Below, piece by piece: positions 52,300 to 63,664 of a stretch of 64,000 bases of DNA. Where the stretch lies: NCBI GenBank assembly GCA_011800805.1, contig MPNW01000543.1, positions 1 through 64,000 on the forward strand, in the 5' to 3' direction. Positions within the stretch are counted from its first letter, which is position 1, and every line of letters begins with the position of its first letter. The stretch comes from Hirudo medicinalis. Its lineage: Eukaryota; Annelida; Clitellata; Hirudinida; Hirudinidae. The position numbers were made by a program, and so were the translations under genes. Under the pieces are notes generated by a model. The model had not been told where the DNA came from, ran no database searches, and was given only the letters and a program-made list of their open reading frames with translations.

Positions 52300-55200
52300 A
52301 TGACCTCCACCTACGGAGCTGGATACCTTGCCAGAGCTGAATCCAAAGTGAAGAGTCCGGATAGAAAAGGTGGTGAGCCCGTGACAAAACGCTAGCAGAC
52401 ATACTGACATTCAGGCATTTATTGTAACGTGGATTGTGCAATATCTTGTTAAAACTTACAAATTTGAATGTATCGTAAACTAAGCAATTCCATCTTATTC
52501 ATCATTAAGCGCGATAATAAACTGTTTTAAGTGACATTTTAGAGTAAAAGCAAGTTTATTATTATCTAATAATAACCAATAATTCTATTTTAGAAAATAT
52601 CAAGAAATGTCCACACAGAATCGAAAGGGAAACGGTACAATTTTTGTTAGCAATTTGCTAACAATTGTGAAAAAATGGCAAAAAGCTTTCTATGGTTAAA
52701 GCGTCTAGATTTTAGTGCAAAATACACTTTTTTTTTTTTTTATTTCAAACCAAGGGTCAAAGGGCTGACAATCACTAACGTGAATTTTAACATTTTAACA
52801 ACTATATGATGCGATTCTCTTCATAATTTCAGAGGTAGAAGATCTTATTGATGAGATTAATGACTACAGCCGCAGTCTGAAACAAACTGACCTTTTCACT
52901 GGTGACGTGGTCAGTAATGGCTTTTGTCACCTCAATGCAATGAAATATTTTCTTTACTTTATAAAGTTTGTATTTTTAGCCCAACCGCGAACGATATGAG
53001 CAAATATCTTTTCGTATTAGGTTCGTTACTCATTTCATTTATTTCAAGTAATGCTTGCGACGTGATTATGATAATTGTTAAATTTTCTGAAAAAATTGCC
53101 TTAAGATATATTTGTAGATAGTATGATTTCTTTTGGAAAACTAAGATATGATAATACCAAGTTTAATAATGCTCATTCCCATTACACACTTACATCAATT
53201 AAATAGTTATATAATTATGTTTGTCAGCATATCAATATCATTATTATTAATAATTTTCAATTGCTTCAGCTCAATCCTGCCCAAAATCTCGGACCCAAGT
53301 GTCTATGAAATTGATGACATAATACTGCCGACCTTTAACCACTTGACTGTTGATTCATCACGTTGGTGGAAATATTTTGAATTTGAAATTTAAACATAAT
53401 ATCGGTTCATAAGAGATTCAATTAGCAGGATCATTTCCTAATCAAGATTTGTCAATGCTTATTGAAGCCTCATTAAAGTTGCACAGTTGTCTTTATTGCT
53501 TCGAGGTTAAATATATTTAACATTTATTGTTTTTGATGTTAAATGATATAATGATCCATTTACCAACTAATTTTTCAGAGCTATTGTGATCCAACTTTTG
53601 TCGTGCCGTTAACTGAGCTGGTCGAGTTAACTCGTTGGAGAAAATGTTTGAGAAGCGCCACGGGGTATGGAGAGCAAATTTGAACTCAAACTTTTAAAAT
53701 GATAAACCATTCCTAAAGTGATTCTACGTCTCGCAGTCATGCTTTAAGATTAATGGGAACTTGGAAGGTCAAGAATGCCTGCCTAGGACTGAGATTGATG
53801 AAAGTATTAATCAAAAAAGCCAACATGGGATTCAGTGGAGTAGATGACATACTTCCACCAGGTATTTAATCAACTTTATTTCGATATTGCAATTAGCCGA
53901 GCTTTTGAAATTACATAACTAAAATAAACTAGATGATTGGACGGTGCTCCATCGACGGGATTCGATTCCATGCTGCCATCGTGAAAGGAGGAAGTCTTAA
54001 CCATTAGACCACGCGGGGGCACGAGATCACAGTTTGGTCGATCTGCCATTTATAAAGTGCCCCTGGCGTGGGCGCTTCCTGACTTCCCGCATGATTGCGA
54101 GAACTCCGTTCTAATCATATAATTATGTAACGGATAATGAACAACAACCACAGAGCTCTTCTTGGAGGTTGCGAATACGACACACTACGAATTCGCTCGT
54201 AGGAACGCAACCCATTCGGCCAACCTGCACTCAACATTAACATTAATGAATATTGTTGAATATTGTTGAATATTGAACTTTGATTAATCACCCTGCTACT
54301 TTAATGTTCTGCAGGATTCGTTCGGTGGTTATCCACATTAAGAAATATCCCACAACCGAAATGTCCCGAAAAACAGAGAATTGCATCATGGATGCGTCGT
54401 CAACGTGAGAACTTATTACTGCTAAAATAATTATCACAGTCACTTAATGTTTATTGCGATTACAATGATATTGGAATAATTTTCAAGTTCTTAAAAATAA
54501 TTTCCTTAAATAATTTTTTACGTAATGATTTAGACCAGACCATACTTGATTTTCTGAACAGAGGTAAAAGGAATGGAGGGATAGGCTGTTTTACTGGGTG
54601 GAAGGTTAAGTTTAATTTAATAAATTTAATAAATATTTGACATTCTTTAACCAACAACTGCAAGAGAATTAATTTTAAATAAAATGCAAGAGTTTCCACA
54701 TTTTCAACAGCTCGATCCGCCACTACATTTGGTCGACATGCTGGGTAGTCATCGTCACTATCCTGTCCAGCTGGACCACTTGTACAGTTACTTCATGTCT
54801 TCAGACGACGAAAGCCAGAGATTGAAACTCTTGGAGTCCTTTGTCAGAGGATGCTTGGAGGTAAGAGGGATTGTTCAATTTACGAGGAGCTTAAACTTAA
54901 ATCTAGGTATATACACCTATTATTTCAAAGTCAGAGGTGCTTAACCTCTTAATTAGCGATATTTTATAAAAGCGACGACAGTCCGAATCTAGTAAATGCA
55001 AAAGACGTTAAGCATCGACATGATTTCAGCTTTCACCAGAGGCGAACTCGCTAACCCTTCCTGATAAGATTTTCCTTTCGCTCCCCCAAATTGCGTCATT
55101 GTCTTAAATATATCAAATAATAAGCAAAAAGACTCGATGCTGGAAGGCAGCCACTCGGCAATATCTGGAAATAATTAGGCAATACTGAGGGAATAACATT

Positions 55201-56701
55201 TTAGATGATCGTAATCACGATGAAAATAATATTCTTAGATTTAAATGAAGCTTAAATGCCATCGTGCGCTGATGTTGTGTCGTGAACTTTCGACATGTGC
55301 TCCATTCTTTCTTCCAACATGCTTTTCATAGATTGAAAGCCGTAATCTTGTTCTATGACTTATAAATGTGTCTCATCAAGAGTAAGGTTGACGAGGAATG
55401 TCTCGGGTCTCAAACAAGGCACCGACTTGCTATCCATAAATAAGTACATCCCTAATTTGTTATTATTCGTTTTTGTCTTTACTTATTTATTAATCTACCA
55501 TATTTTATAAATAACACTGATGTAATGATATGACATGATGACGTAATGTCATGCCAATTTGAAGAAAAAAACCGCCGTTGCAAACTCAGGCATTTGAGCA
55601 GAATTCACATATAAAAAAAAACTGATGTATTTTCATAAACTTGACTTTTAGAAATGCCACAGGGATGGACCACTTAGAAGAGTTAAGATACCCCAAAACA
55701 TTGCCTTTTTGGGTTACATGTATGATTTGGTCGAACAATTCTGTGAATATTTTTCAGTAGTAGCAATCGTGAGTTACTCTCTATCGTTCACATTTTAAGA
55801 TCTTTTCCTTGTTGCTGATTGATATCAAGTCAACATTTAATGTTATGTTCTCATATTTTAAGCAATCGGACCCCGAAGGTAGGTGGATTGAATTTGAGAA
55901 ATGTCTTGATGGCTACAAGCGCGAGCCATATCTATCGGAAAGGAGTGGCGGCTCGACGGGAGTCAGGATTTGGGATGAACAACCGCTGAATGTGGATTTC
56001 AAACGTCCTTCGAACTCTGAGTCACCTTCGGAGGATTTGACAATCGAGAAGCATGTCTTCTTTGACATGTTTTTAAACCGTTTGGAACTAATGAACATTT
56101 TACGGACAGCTTTCTGGAAAACCGCAGAAATTCTCGAGGTGGTCACATGAACTTTTTTCAGAGTGCTTTGAATTGTCAGGATTACTTCATCGTTTAATAA
56201 CATTTCAATTAATTTATTAAACCATATCAGATGGAAGCATTTCCCGAAGGCTACGAATCGATGGTCTTTTGGATGCACAATAGCAAGTTTTCCACCAGAC
56301 GTGTTATCTCCGAATTCTTGTCGGAACCAGAAGCAGGATCCAAATCGTGGAAATGGTTTAAATTCACATTGAAAATGTGGTTGGTAGAGGACTGGTTTTC
56401 TTGCGAGTGGCGTTGTTTATTTTAGTAATTGCGCTTCGTGAGTTAACGAATAAATTATTCAGCAAATTGATTTGTTTCGATGCAGCCCTTTCCTGTACTT
56501 ACCAAGAGGCTGTGAACATTTTGCTGACGATTTGTTGAAGGTTGCGAGGGGAGAAAAGATTGACCAGGTATGGACCGCAGGATTTGAGAATCAAACCATA
56601 ACGTTAATTATTTTGTAATTTAATCATTTTAGGCAACCTTGGATGAACTTTACTTTGCTGTAAATAATGTTCCAGACTTTCGTTATTACCCTACAAAATA
56701 A
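52300..56701 (+). CDS. Unrecognised 13-exon protein
   Basis: I do not recognise this protein. Phase-consistent exons: 52300-52372, 52833-52909, 52980-53020, 53270-53348, 53579-53664, 53737-53861, 54315-54404, 54691-54860, 55652-55768, 55863-56138, 56231-56379, 56486-56567 and 56633-56701. They total about 477 residues. It looks soluble, with no signal peptide or membrane segment. It is helix-rich and tryptophan-rich, with motifs such as SYCDPTFVVPLTELVEL, HALRLMGTWKVKNACLGL and FWMHNSKFSTRRVISEF, and ends NVPDFRYYPTK. The donor after 53348 (GTTGAT) and the acceptor before 54691 are weak and were chosen by phase. The frame is open upstream of the ATG to a splice site at 52290, so the true start may be earlier. 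Most splice sites are otherwise strong, so a real gene is likely. It ends 397 bases from the converging RhoGEF. Confidence 0.7.
53943..54022 (-). repeat. tRNA-Glu(UUC)-like sequence, degenerate, likely SINE head
   Basis: On the minus strand the sequence has GTCT/AGAC D-stem arms around the loop AATGGTTA, an anticodon loop CTTTCAC (anticodon TTC), and a T-arm-like GGAATCGAATCCC. The layout follows tRNA-Glu. The anticodon, T and acceptor stems carry mismatches, and the T-loop reads ATCGAAT, so it is not a functional tRNA. It lies in an intron of the unknown 13-exon gene. A tRNA-derived SINE or a tRNA pseudogene fits best. Confidence 0.6.
54167..54212. repeat. Two-part perfect inverted repeat (hairpin)
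   Basis: GGTTGCG (54167-54173) pairs with CGCAACC (54206-54212), and CTACGA (54185-54190) pairs with TCGTAG (54197-54202) around the loop ATTCGC. An asymmetric internal loop (11 and 3 bases) separates the stems. It lies in the same intron as the tRNA-like element, about 145 bases away, in a GC-richer block, and may belong to the same inserted element. Confidence 0.6.
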
Positions 56702-57098
56702 ACTGCGATTTGGGCACTACGATGCCATTGCGCTGATCTTCTGATGCTTTGTTCAGAATATTTTAACCACTTTAACGTCTTTTAAGAATTTTGAAGTCGC
56801 GGAGGCCATTTCTTCTTGAGGAACATTACTTTTTTGACAATTTAAAAAAAATACTCGAAACTGTAGCATTTTCTCCGCAAATACTGGAAAAGATGGCTCC
56901 ATCCGGTGGATAAATGATTTCTAAGTCAATGTTTTCAACTCGGTCAAGCGCTTAAAGGGATTAATGTAATTTGTAAAATCTAAGCAGTTTAATGATACTC
57001 CTGGGTTTTGTGCTTTCAAATTGTTGTATTAAATTTTGCACATCCCAACATCATAAGATCTGCACATTTTTTCCCTCTCCTGAACTATCTACCTTCGA
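56702..57098. other. Convergent intergenic spacer
   Basis: Short spacer between the stop codons of two converging genes, the unknown 13-exon gene (plus) and the RhoGEF (minus). It must hold both 3' ends. No coding exon is seen. Confidence 0.6.
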
Positions 57099-59929
57099 TC
57101 AAGAATTATTCAGATAAAGAAGGATGGTCTGTTTGAGGTTTGAGATCCAGTCAAACTTCATGGCACCATCTCTGACTGAACAGATCCACTCCTGCCTTGG
57201 AGTCCACATTTTGAATCCGTTCTTTATGTCTAAAGTAAAACAAATCACCAAGCATTTTAATCCAGCAATTTCCTGCTGTTGTTATGGATTAATTTTTAAA
57301 GTCATGCAGTTTTTCTTTACTGAAAAATTTTGGGGACAACACTCCTGACGGTTCTGCCAATCCATAAAAATTGAAACTTTACAACTCGCCACACTAACAC
57401 GGGGAGTCAGGAATGTTGTCGATCCTGATGAATTTAAGGGAGGAGGTTTGTTGGAAAACCAGTTCCTCTCTCACTCGACTCCCGAACGGGATGCTCGAAA
57501 CTATTCGGCTCGAGCAGAGGAGGCAGTCATCGAACAGGTAGAAATGTAGGTCGCCAATGTGCCTATAAACTCTTAAAGGCATGTTTTAAAATGATGGTGA
57601 ACATACGCTGATCATGTATTATCATTAGTTAGGTGATTATGCATGCAGGTGCTCCAATCACGCAATAACAGTGAAAAGTTTGGAATGATGATTGCTGCAC
57701 TTAAATTTATTTAAAAGGCAAGTATTGCAATCAATTATAATATAATTTATGGTAGATAATTTATATTGACCAAAGATTATGAGATATCATGAATCTTCTA
57801 ACATCTAACAAGATAGACAAATGCTACCTCATCGACCAACCTCAACTCTGGCACAATGGAGTCACAAGGTGCCACGAGATGAGCGACCTCAATCTCCTTT
57901 ACGAGATGTCGACCAGATTCTTGCAGTTGCTGGTACAAATTATGTCAAATTGATGTTCAAGTTAATTCAGGTGGCTCCAGTGAGTAAAAGGTTAAAAGCA
58001 GAGGTCATGAACGTGTCGTGTTCGTGACCCCGATTTCAGATTGAACTGCCACAAAACAACCCTTGGGAGTCGCCACTACATCAATGATCTGAGCACCCTG
58101 ATGCTATACAAATATACTTATCACCATTATTATTATTATTAAATAAATGACAAATTACCATATTGCAAGGATAAAATTGGAAAATGCTTAAATTAGTGAC
58201 ATTCAATTAAGACACCAAAATGCCTGAGTAAGTTTGAATTACTGGGCAGTTCCTGATTCTTTCTTGTATTGTCTCCATCTGCTGGCTTAGGTTGATTCTT
58301 TTGATATTCTGTTCATAAATAAGTAAACCTTGTAATAGATGATTGAATAAATTACTAAAAAAACTACTAAAATATCTAATAATAGTTAATTTAATATCTA
58401 ATTAATTTTAATTAATATCTAATTAATTTAATATCTAATAATAATAATTGTCACAAAAAGTATCAAATCCATCTGCTCGATTTATTGAAATAAAATCATC
58501 CGCCAAATAAAATAACCGTGCATGGATTCGATGAGGCCCTGCGCCGCATTTAAAAGACCAACTTATTTTCTCAAATCACTTCGCTCGAGTTCCAGTCGAC
58601 ATTTTCAATTCATCAACAATTCATCACTTACCTCCCCAATGAGGTCCAATAATTCACCGAGAGGATGGAAACATGAATTAATGTCGTGGATGTCCGAATG
58701 ATCTTTCGGAATGGCGTCTTTGTAGGCGGTCAAGAGTTTCGAGTACTCCTCGACTCTCTTCCATGGTCTGGCGTATAGTTCGGGCATGCTGCAGATATGT
58801 CATTCATTATTAACGGTGCACTCAATCTTTTCTTCTTATTATTATAACAATTATAACTATTATTATTATTATGGTTACTATTATTATAACTACTATTAAT
58901 TGATGTCTATTCAATCAAGCTGAAGTGTATATGTCCAAAAACATATTCAGTCACCTGAGCATGAGAGAAGGTAGACTGTGCTCGAATCTTTTGAGAAACG
59001 CCCGGAACTGGGGCTTCTGCCTCTTGCACTTGTCATAAGTCTCCAGTATGGAGGGATATATGAGAAGGTAGGATGACAGCAAGGACCGGAAGGACTTGAG
59101 GAATCGCAGAAACAATTGACCCAGGGAGATCTTTGACGGCCGTTTATTTCTCGTAAGCTTCAAGTCTTCAAGGAATTGACTGAAATTAATGTCATCTCTG
59201 CTTAGCATAAATTTGTTGGACGTAAATTCTCAGCAAGCCCCAAAAAGCATTAAAAAGCAAAGTCCCACCAGCTGATTCCAAAGAACTGGGTGACATCGTC
59301 AAAGAGCAGCCTGGCATTCTGCCAACTGATGAGTGCCCTGTTTGTTTCCAAGGAAACCATGATGGGTTCCTTGAAGACTTCAATGAGTGACCTCAGGCAG
59401 CTGCTATGGTACCTTTCGCTCGATATTAAACCATCGAGCACCTGAAGCTGTCCAACATCTGATTGGTGGACGAAAACATTCTGCAAATTTTTATTTGAAT
59501 ATTGAAAAACTGGCACGAGAAATTTCACATTTCCTTTAGATAGATTAGTTTTTAATCTAATTAGGCAGGGTTTTTATTTTTTATATTTAAATTATCAAAT
59601 ACCTTAACCCTGACCGGAGATGCCGTACCAGGGTGAAAGTTATCATGGGATCTAGTTTTGCCTTGTAAGGATTGCCTTCCTATTGATTGACCATCATTAT
59701 CAATCCCTTCATCACCACTGTTGTTCATCTCTAACAGTGACGACCTGTTTGTTTTGTTCAAAGTCGATGTCTTGTTCATTTTGTCCGCATCAAACTTCGG
59801 CCAGTTTTCCGTGGAATCTTCAACTTCCGAGACCTTCGTCTCGTGCTGGTGGCAGGACTGGAGATGCTTCCCCAAGTTTGAAAGTAGTTCCTCCTTTTCG
59901 TGATGAACAAGAACGTTGCAATTGTTCAT
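57099..59929 (-). CDS. Rho guanine nucleotide exchange factor (DH-PH)
   Basis: Dbl-family exchange factor activating Rho GTPases. Exons in transcript order: 59603-59929, 59269-59480, 58955-59179, 58632-58788, 57828-57929 (3' end uncertain), about 57399-57562 and 57099-57229; about 438 residues. The first 109 residues are polar and low in recognisable domains. The DH domain follows: LDGLISSERYHSSCLRSLIE (CR1), LETYDKCKRQKPQFRAFLKR (CR2) and MPELYARPWKRVEEYSKLLT (CR3 helix). The PH domain has HIGDLHFYLFDDCLLCSS and ends with the C-terminal helix FDWISNLKQTI. The join at 57399 uses GTTAGT. The junction between the last DH-side exon and the first PH exon is ambiguous: a GTAGCA, GTTGGT or GTTAGA donor could be used. 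The subfamily is not assignable. An acceptor (TTTTTTCTCAAG) lies 9 bases before the ATG, and an in-frame stop lies just upstream of it. Confidence 0.82.
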
Positions 59930-60050
59930 AAGTCATTACTTGAGAAAAAAGATGATGTGATATATCAAGGCACCTTGATGATATCTGCATGATGACAGTA
60001 CAATAATGATATCTACATGATTTGCCACGGCTTTAATTCGTCGCAAGGAC
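59930..60050 (-). promoter_or_regulatory. 121-base spacer with a poly(A) variant and 3' splice site
   Basis: Lies between the stop of the DUF4347-like gene and the ATG of the RhoGEF on the same strand. It contains ATTAAA (60032-60037), a polyadenylation-signal variant, then a pyrimidine-rich 3' splice site whose AG covers 59939-59940, 9 bases before the RhoGEF start. The space is too small for a typical promoter plus leader. Confidence 0.5.
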
Positions 60051-63000
60051 CTAGTTGATCTCCCAGTTGGAACCAACCTCTGGGGAATCTCTCAGTGCTT
60101 CTAATCCATCAGTGAGTGGCTTCAGAATCTTCTTCAGACTCTCCAATGAACCAAAGCCGAACTTGTCAAACATTATCCTTCCTGGATCGGAAACTGCTTT
60201 AAGTGGTTATGCTTAAGACAGTTGCAAAGACATTGCACCAGTTATGCGCCAGGTCGTGCATCAATTACAATAATATTAATATGACGTTGACAAACATTTT
60301 AAGCCAATAAAAGAATCCCAACTTTCTTAGAAACGTGTCGTTCGACAAATCCGACTTTAGTTTCGGCGTTCAATTTTCAGACTCCAAAGTGTCTGGAAAT
60401 AAAAAATAACCACCAATTGCACGAGACGTCATCCTCTTTCTGACTCCCTCGAAATATCCGTCGAGACAAGCAGACACTTTTCCACACACTTCCTCCATCA
60501 ACTCCACCTCGTTCCACCAAAAGATGAACTTCTCTCCACTGAAGTACAACTCCCATGGGGACTTTGTGGGGATTGTTTTTGAGGGTGAAGTCGAGAACCA
60601 TTGACTGCCATCTGGGGAATTTGAAATAATATTATCAATGATGACAACAACAACAAGAACAAGAATAATGATAATAATAATAATGATAATAATAATTACA
60701 ATGAGATTTGATGCCAACTGATTTAATAATAAAATTAAAAAGTCAAATTTATTTATAATTTTGAAGCAGGTTCTACAAAATGTGGAAGCTCCTAAAATGA
60801 AAACAAGACACAGCTGCTAAAAGGAGGACTGAAGACAACAGGATCCAAAGGATGCTTAAAGTTTAAACTCTCACAGAAATCATATTTGTGCAGAATGTTC
60901 GTCGGTGATCGAAACTCCACCCCACAAATCGAACTCAGCTTCGCAAGAGTGCACCTTCCTTCCTCTGAAAACAATTACACAAATATTTTATTATTATCAT
61001 CACATTATTGTTATAATTACAATATTTTATTACAATAAAAAATATAACATTAAATATAATATAATATTTTATTACAATGAAGCAATAATTGCAGAATTGT
61101 TTTGCTTTATTATAAAAATTGAAAATGAAAACCCAGTAATAGATACTGAATGAATACACAATATTTCTCTAAATATACAATATTTGAATCTTCAAAAAGA
61201 AGGGTTCAATAAAAATAAAATATAATTAATACATGATTAATTATTGCTAATTAATAAATCTTTAACATATTTAATAACTCTGTATAATAAAAGGCAACTT
61301 TTATAAAAAAAAAGAAGAATAAAATCCTACTTAAAACATTCAGCTCACCGCAACTTGCCATCGGTTGGAATGCATCCATGCATCCACCATCGATCAACAA
61401 ACCAGAGATGACCTTGAAAAACTTCACCACTTCTTGAGGATGTGGTTCACCTGGGATCAACTTGAGATCTTTTGTCAGCAGAAGGTCACCAGGTATTTTC
61501 TGGTGCAAGAAGAATCCAATGAGACTGAAACAAGGGAGAATTCAAACCAGAATTTGAAAGCCAAAGAATGAGATTCCACAAATTTTCTTATAATTATCTG
61601 TGACTCGGGCTTAGAAAACGTAAATAGAAAATAATCTGCTCATTATCCCGGGTTAAAATGTTTACTCGGGGTCATTTGAAATATTTTGTTTTCTTACTGC
61701 GGTCGAGGACCTCCCTCGACGAGAGAGTGCAGTCTGAAGAGGAGCGAATCCAAAGTCGTGGAGTTGAAGTCGTACGACAGGTGAACCACGTCGGGCAGCA
61801 AGGAACACACGAGGACCTAAAAGCCGGGATGTCTATCAATCTTGGCACCGTAAAATAATGCTAGTCGAATGCAATAAATATCATCACAAGGATCACTAGT
61901 GCAATTATTAATTTGTCAAAGGCCAATGTAATCGTTTAAATTGTGATTCATGAAAGTAAAATAATTACTACTTAATTAATTTAATATTAATATCTATTAC
62001 CAGCATAATCAGTGTAATCAGTAGTCATTGTTTTCAAAGCAGTGATGCTCAAATGCAAAAGACCAAAAATGACATGACACATCCAAAGGAACATAGAGTC
62101 GTTAATACAAAATACGTCGTGGGAAGGAACTTCGGAAGAGATGAAGATGACCTTGTTGACCTCTGACCTTCTGTAGAACTCGGTGGTGACGTCACAGGGC
62201 CCGGGAATTAACGAGCTTCAAATGGTAATCGGTGAATTTTAGAGCTGAAATTTATCAACTAACATCATCAATTAATGCTTAAGCACTGCTTTCATTCAAT
62301 ATTATTTATTATCAATTCATCTTTACAATAACAAAATTTATAATTGTTCTAATGAATATTTGCCATGACTACTGGGTGTAAATAAATCCATAATAACAAA
62401 TATTACTTCCAATTGATGCAAAACATCGACAATAATTATTTCAGACCGAAGCACAAACGACTCCGTCGACTTCGAACGACTAAAATTTAATAACGACCGA
62501 CCTCTCGACGATGCTCGCGGGATCCCAAAACCTCGGATGCCGGTTCTGGAAATCCTTGAGTTCCGTTATTCTCCTCTCCTTCAAGTTTTCCACTTTCAGT
62601 TCCTCCGAGAGACGATCTCGACGTCGACGCGAACCTCTCTGCTCCGTCAAAATCTAAATTAAGCAAAGAACGGACGAAGCTGTTCGGCGAACGATCGGCC
62701 ATTTCGTTCGACTGATTCGTTTCAAAATGCAGACAAGATGAAAATCAAAGTACAAACTTAAACAATAACATGCAGAAATATTAAATTAATTACCAACTAA
62801 TTATTACAAATTAATATAACCTTACATTGACTGATTCCAATTTGTGTTAGTGGTCACTTGTGACCCTCTTTTTGGTTGAAATAAACAATAATAATAATAA
62901 ATTATGAAGTAATATGTTACAATGTATCTCGTTGCGTAATTGGCTTATTAATTGCGGACATAAAAAAAGGAACACAACCAATAATAAGTCATTTTAAAAA

Positions 63001-63664
63001 AAACCTGAAAGCAGGCAGAAAGCGACGACATCCGAACACAGACCGATTTTAATTAGTTGAAATATTTAAAATACTTTTGCAATTCTAATAAATAAAAATG
63101 CAATAATTTCTACAATTACTTGATACATACATTACATGTAATAATCTTCAGCAACCTTGACATCAGAATCATTCATCCTTAGGAGGGCATCTTTTGTCTC
63201 CTTCCATTTGGAAACATGGCGACTGCCAGGATCGGAATCCGATCCAAAACTACGAAGTTGTAAATTTTGTTGTAAATGTCGTAATTTTCTGTTTAACAGG
63301 ACTAGTAGTTGACCTCAGTTGATCTCAGATCTTAGTTGGTTGTTCTTATATTTCAAAAATGATTTAATTCAATAATAATAAAAACTGATTTAATTCAATA
63401 ATAATAAAAATTATAACTTAAACAAACTTGTAAAAGTCCAACATTTCATTTTAATAAACACGGTGACCTCGTCGTGTCCTTTCATTTTCAATTAAAACAC
63501 AACTTTTAGAGAAAATACAAATTTATGAACAGACAAATGAATCGACCTCTCAAGAACCAAATCCCAGTTCCTTTTGCTTCTTTTCGACCGATCCTCCCTG
63601 CCGAGAAGATCCTCGGGGAATTTGTTCGAGGGCACCCAAGGACCCCTGGTCTCCAGGGATTTAT
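60051..63664 (-). CDS. DUF4347-like domain protein (5' end not in view)
   Basis: Exons in transcript order: 63547-63664, 63136-63249, 62116-62215, 61698-61816, 61349-61524, 60875-60964, 60414-60611 and 60051-60181. All junction phases agree, giving 348 residues to the TAG at 60051. The core resembles Pfam DUF4347, a CHAT-protease-like fold of bacteria and some animals. It opens with VIFISSEVPSHDVLVCSLLP. A histidine in GFFLHQKIPGDLLL sits where the family has its HG..PG motif, and a cysteine in DAFQPMASCEEG sits where the family has its C-containing strand. KLSSICGVEFRSP and a WEL-containing strand follow. A helical, amphipathic C-terminus ends GSNWEIN. The family match is from memory and moderate. 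Upstream residues (NKFPEDLLGREDRSKRSKR) are polar. The first exon seen begins with an acceptor, so more exons lie to the right, possibly outside the window. Protease activity is not established. Confidence 0.62.
62487..62702 (-). CDS. Orphan 71-residue frame inside a DUF4347-like gene intron (uncertain)
   Basis: Open frame starting MADRSPNSFVRSLLNLDFDG and rich in Ser, Glu and Gly. A possible acceptor (AATCAG) lies just upstream of the ATG, in phase 0. It sits in the intron between the exons at 63136-63249 and 62116-62215, but none of its possible donors has the phase needed to join the latter. It could be an alternative first exon whose partner I missed, a nested gene, or chance in a GC-richer patch. 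Confidence 0.25.
   Translation of the reverse strand: MADRSPNSFVRSLLNLDFDGAERFASTSRSSLGGTESGKLEGEENNGTQGFPEPASEVLGSREHRREVGRY

Noticed and set aside
53343..53395. Extension of the exon at 53270-53348 to the downstream stop (frame ending FEFEI)
   Set aside because: The next exon continues in phase 0 from the GTTGAT donor at 53349; ending here would leave nine well-spliced downstream exons unexplained.
53943..54022. Functional tRNA-Glu gene
   Set aside because: The T-arm and acceptor stem have mismatches and the T-loop does not carry the conserved TTCGA, so the molecule is unlikely to be a working tRNA.
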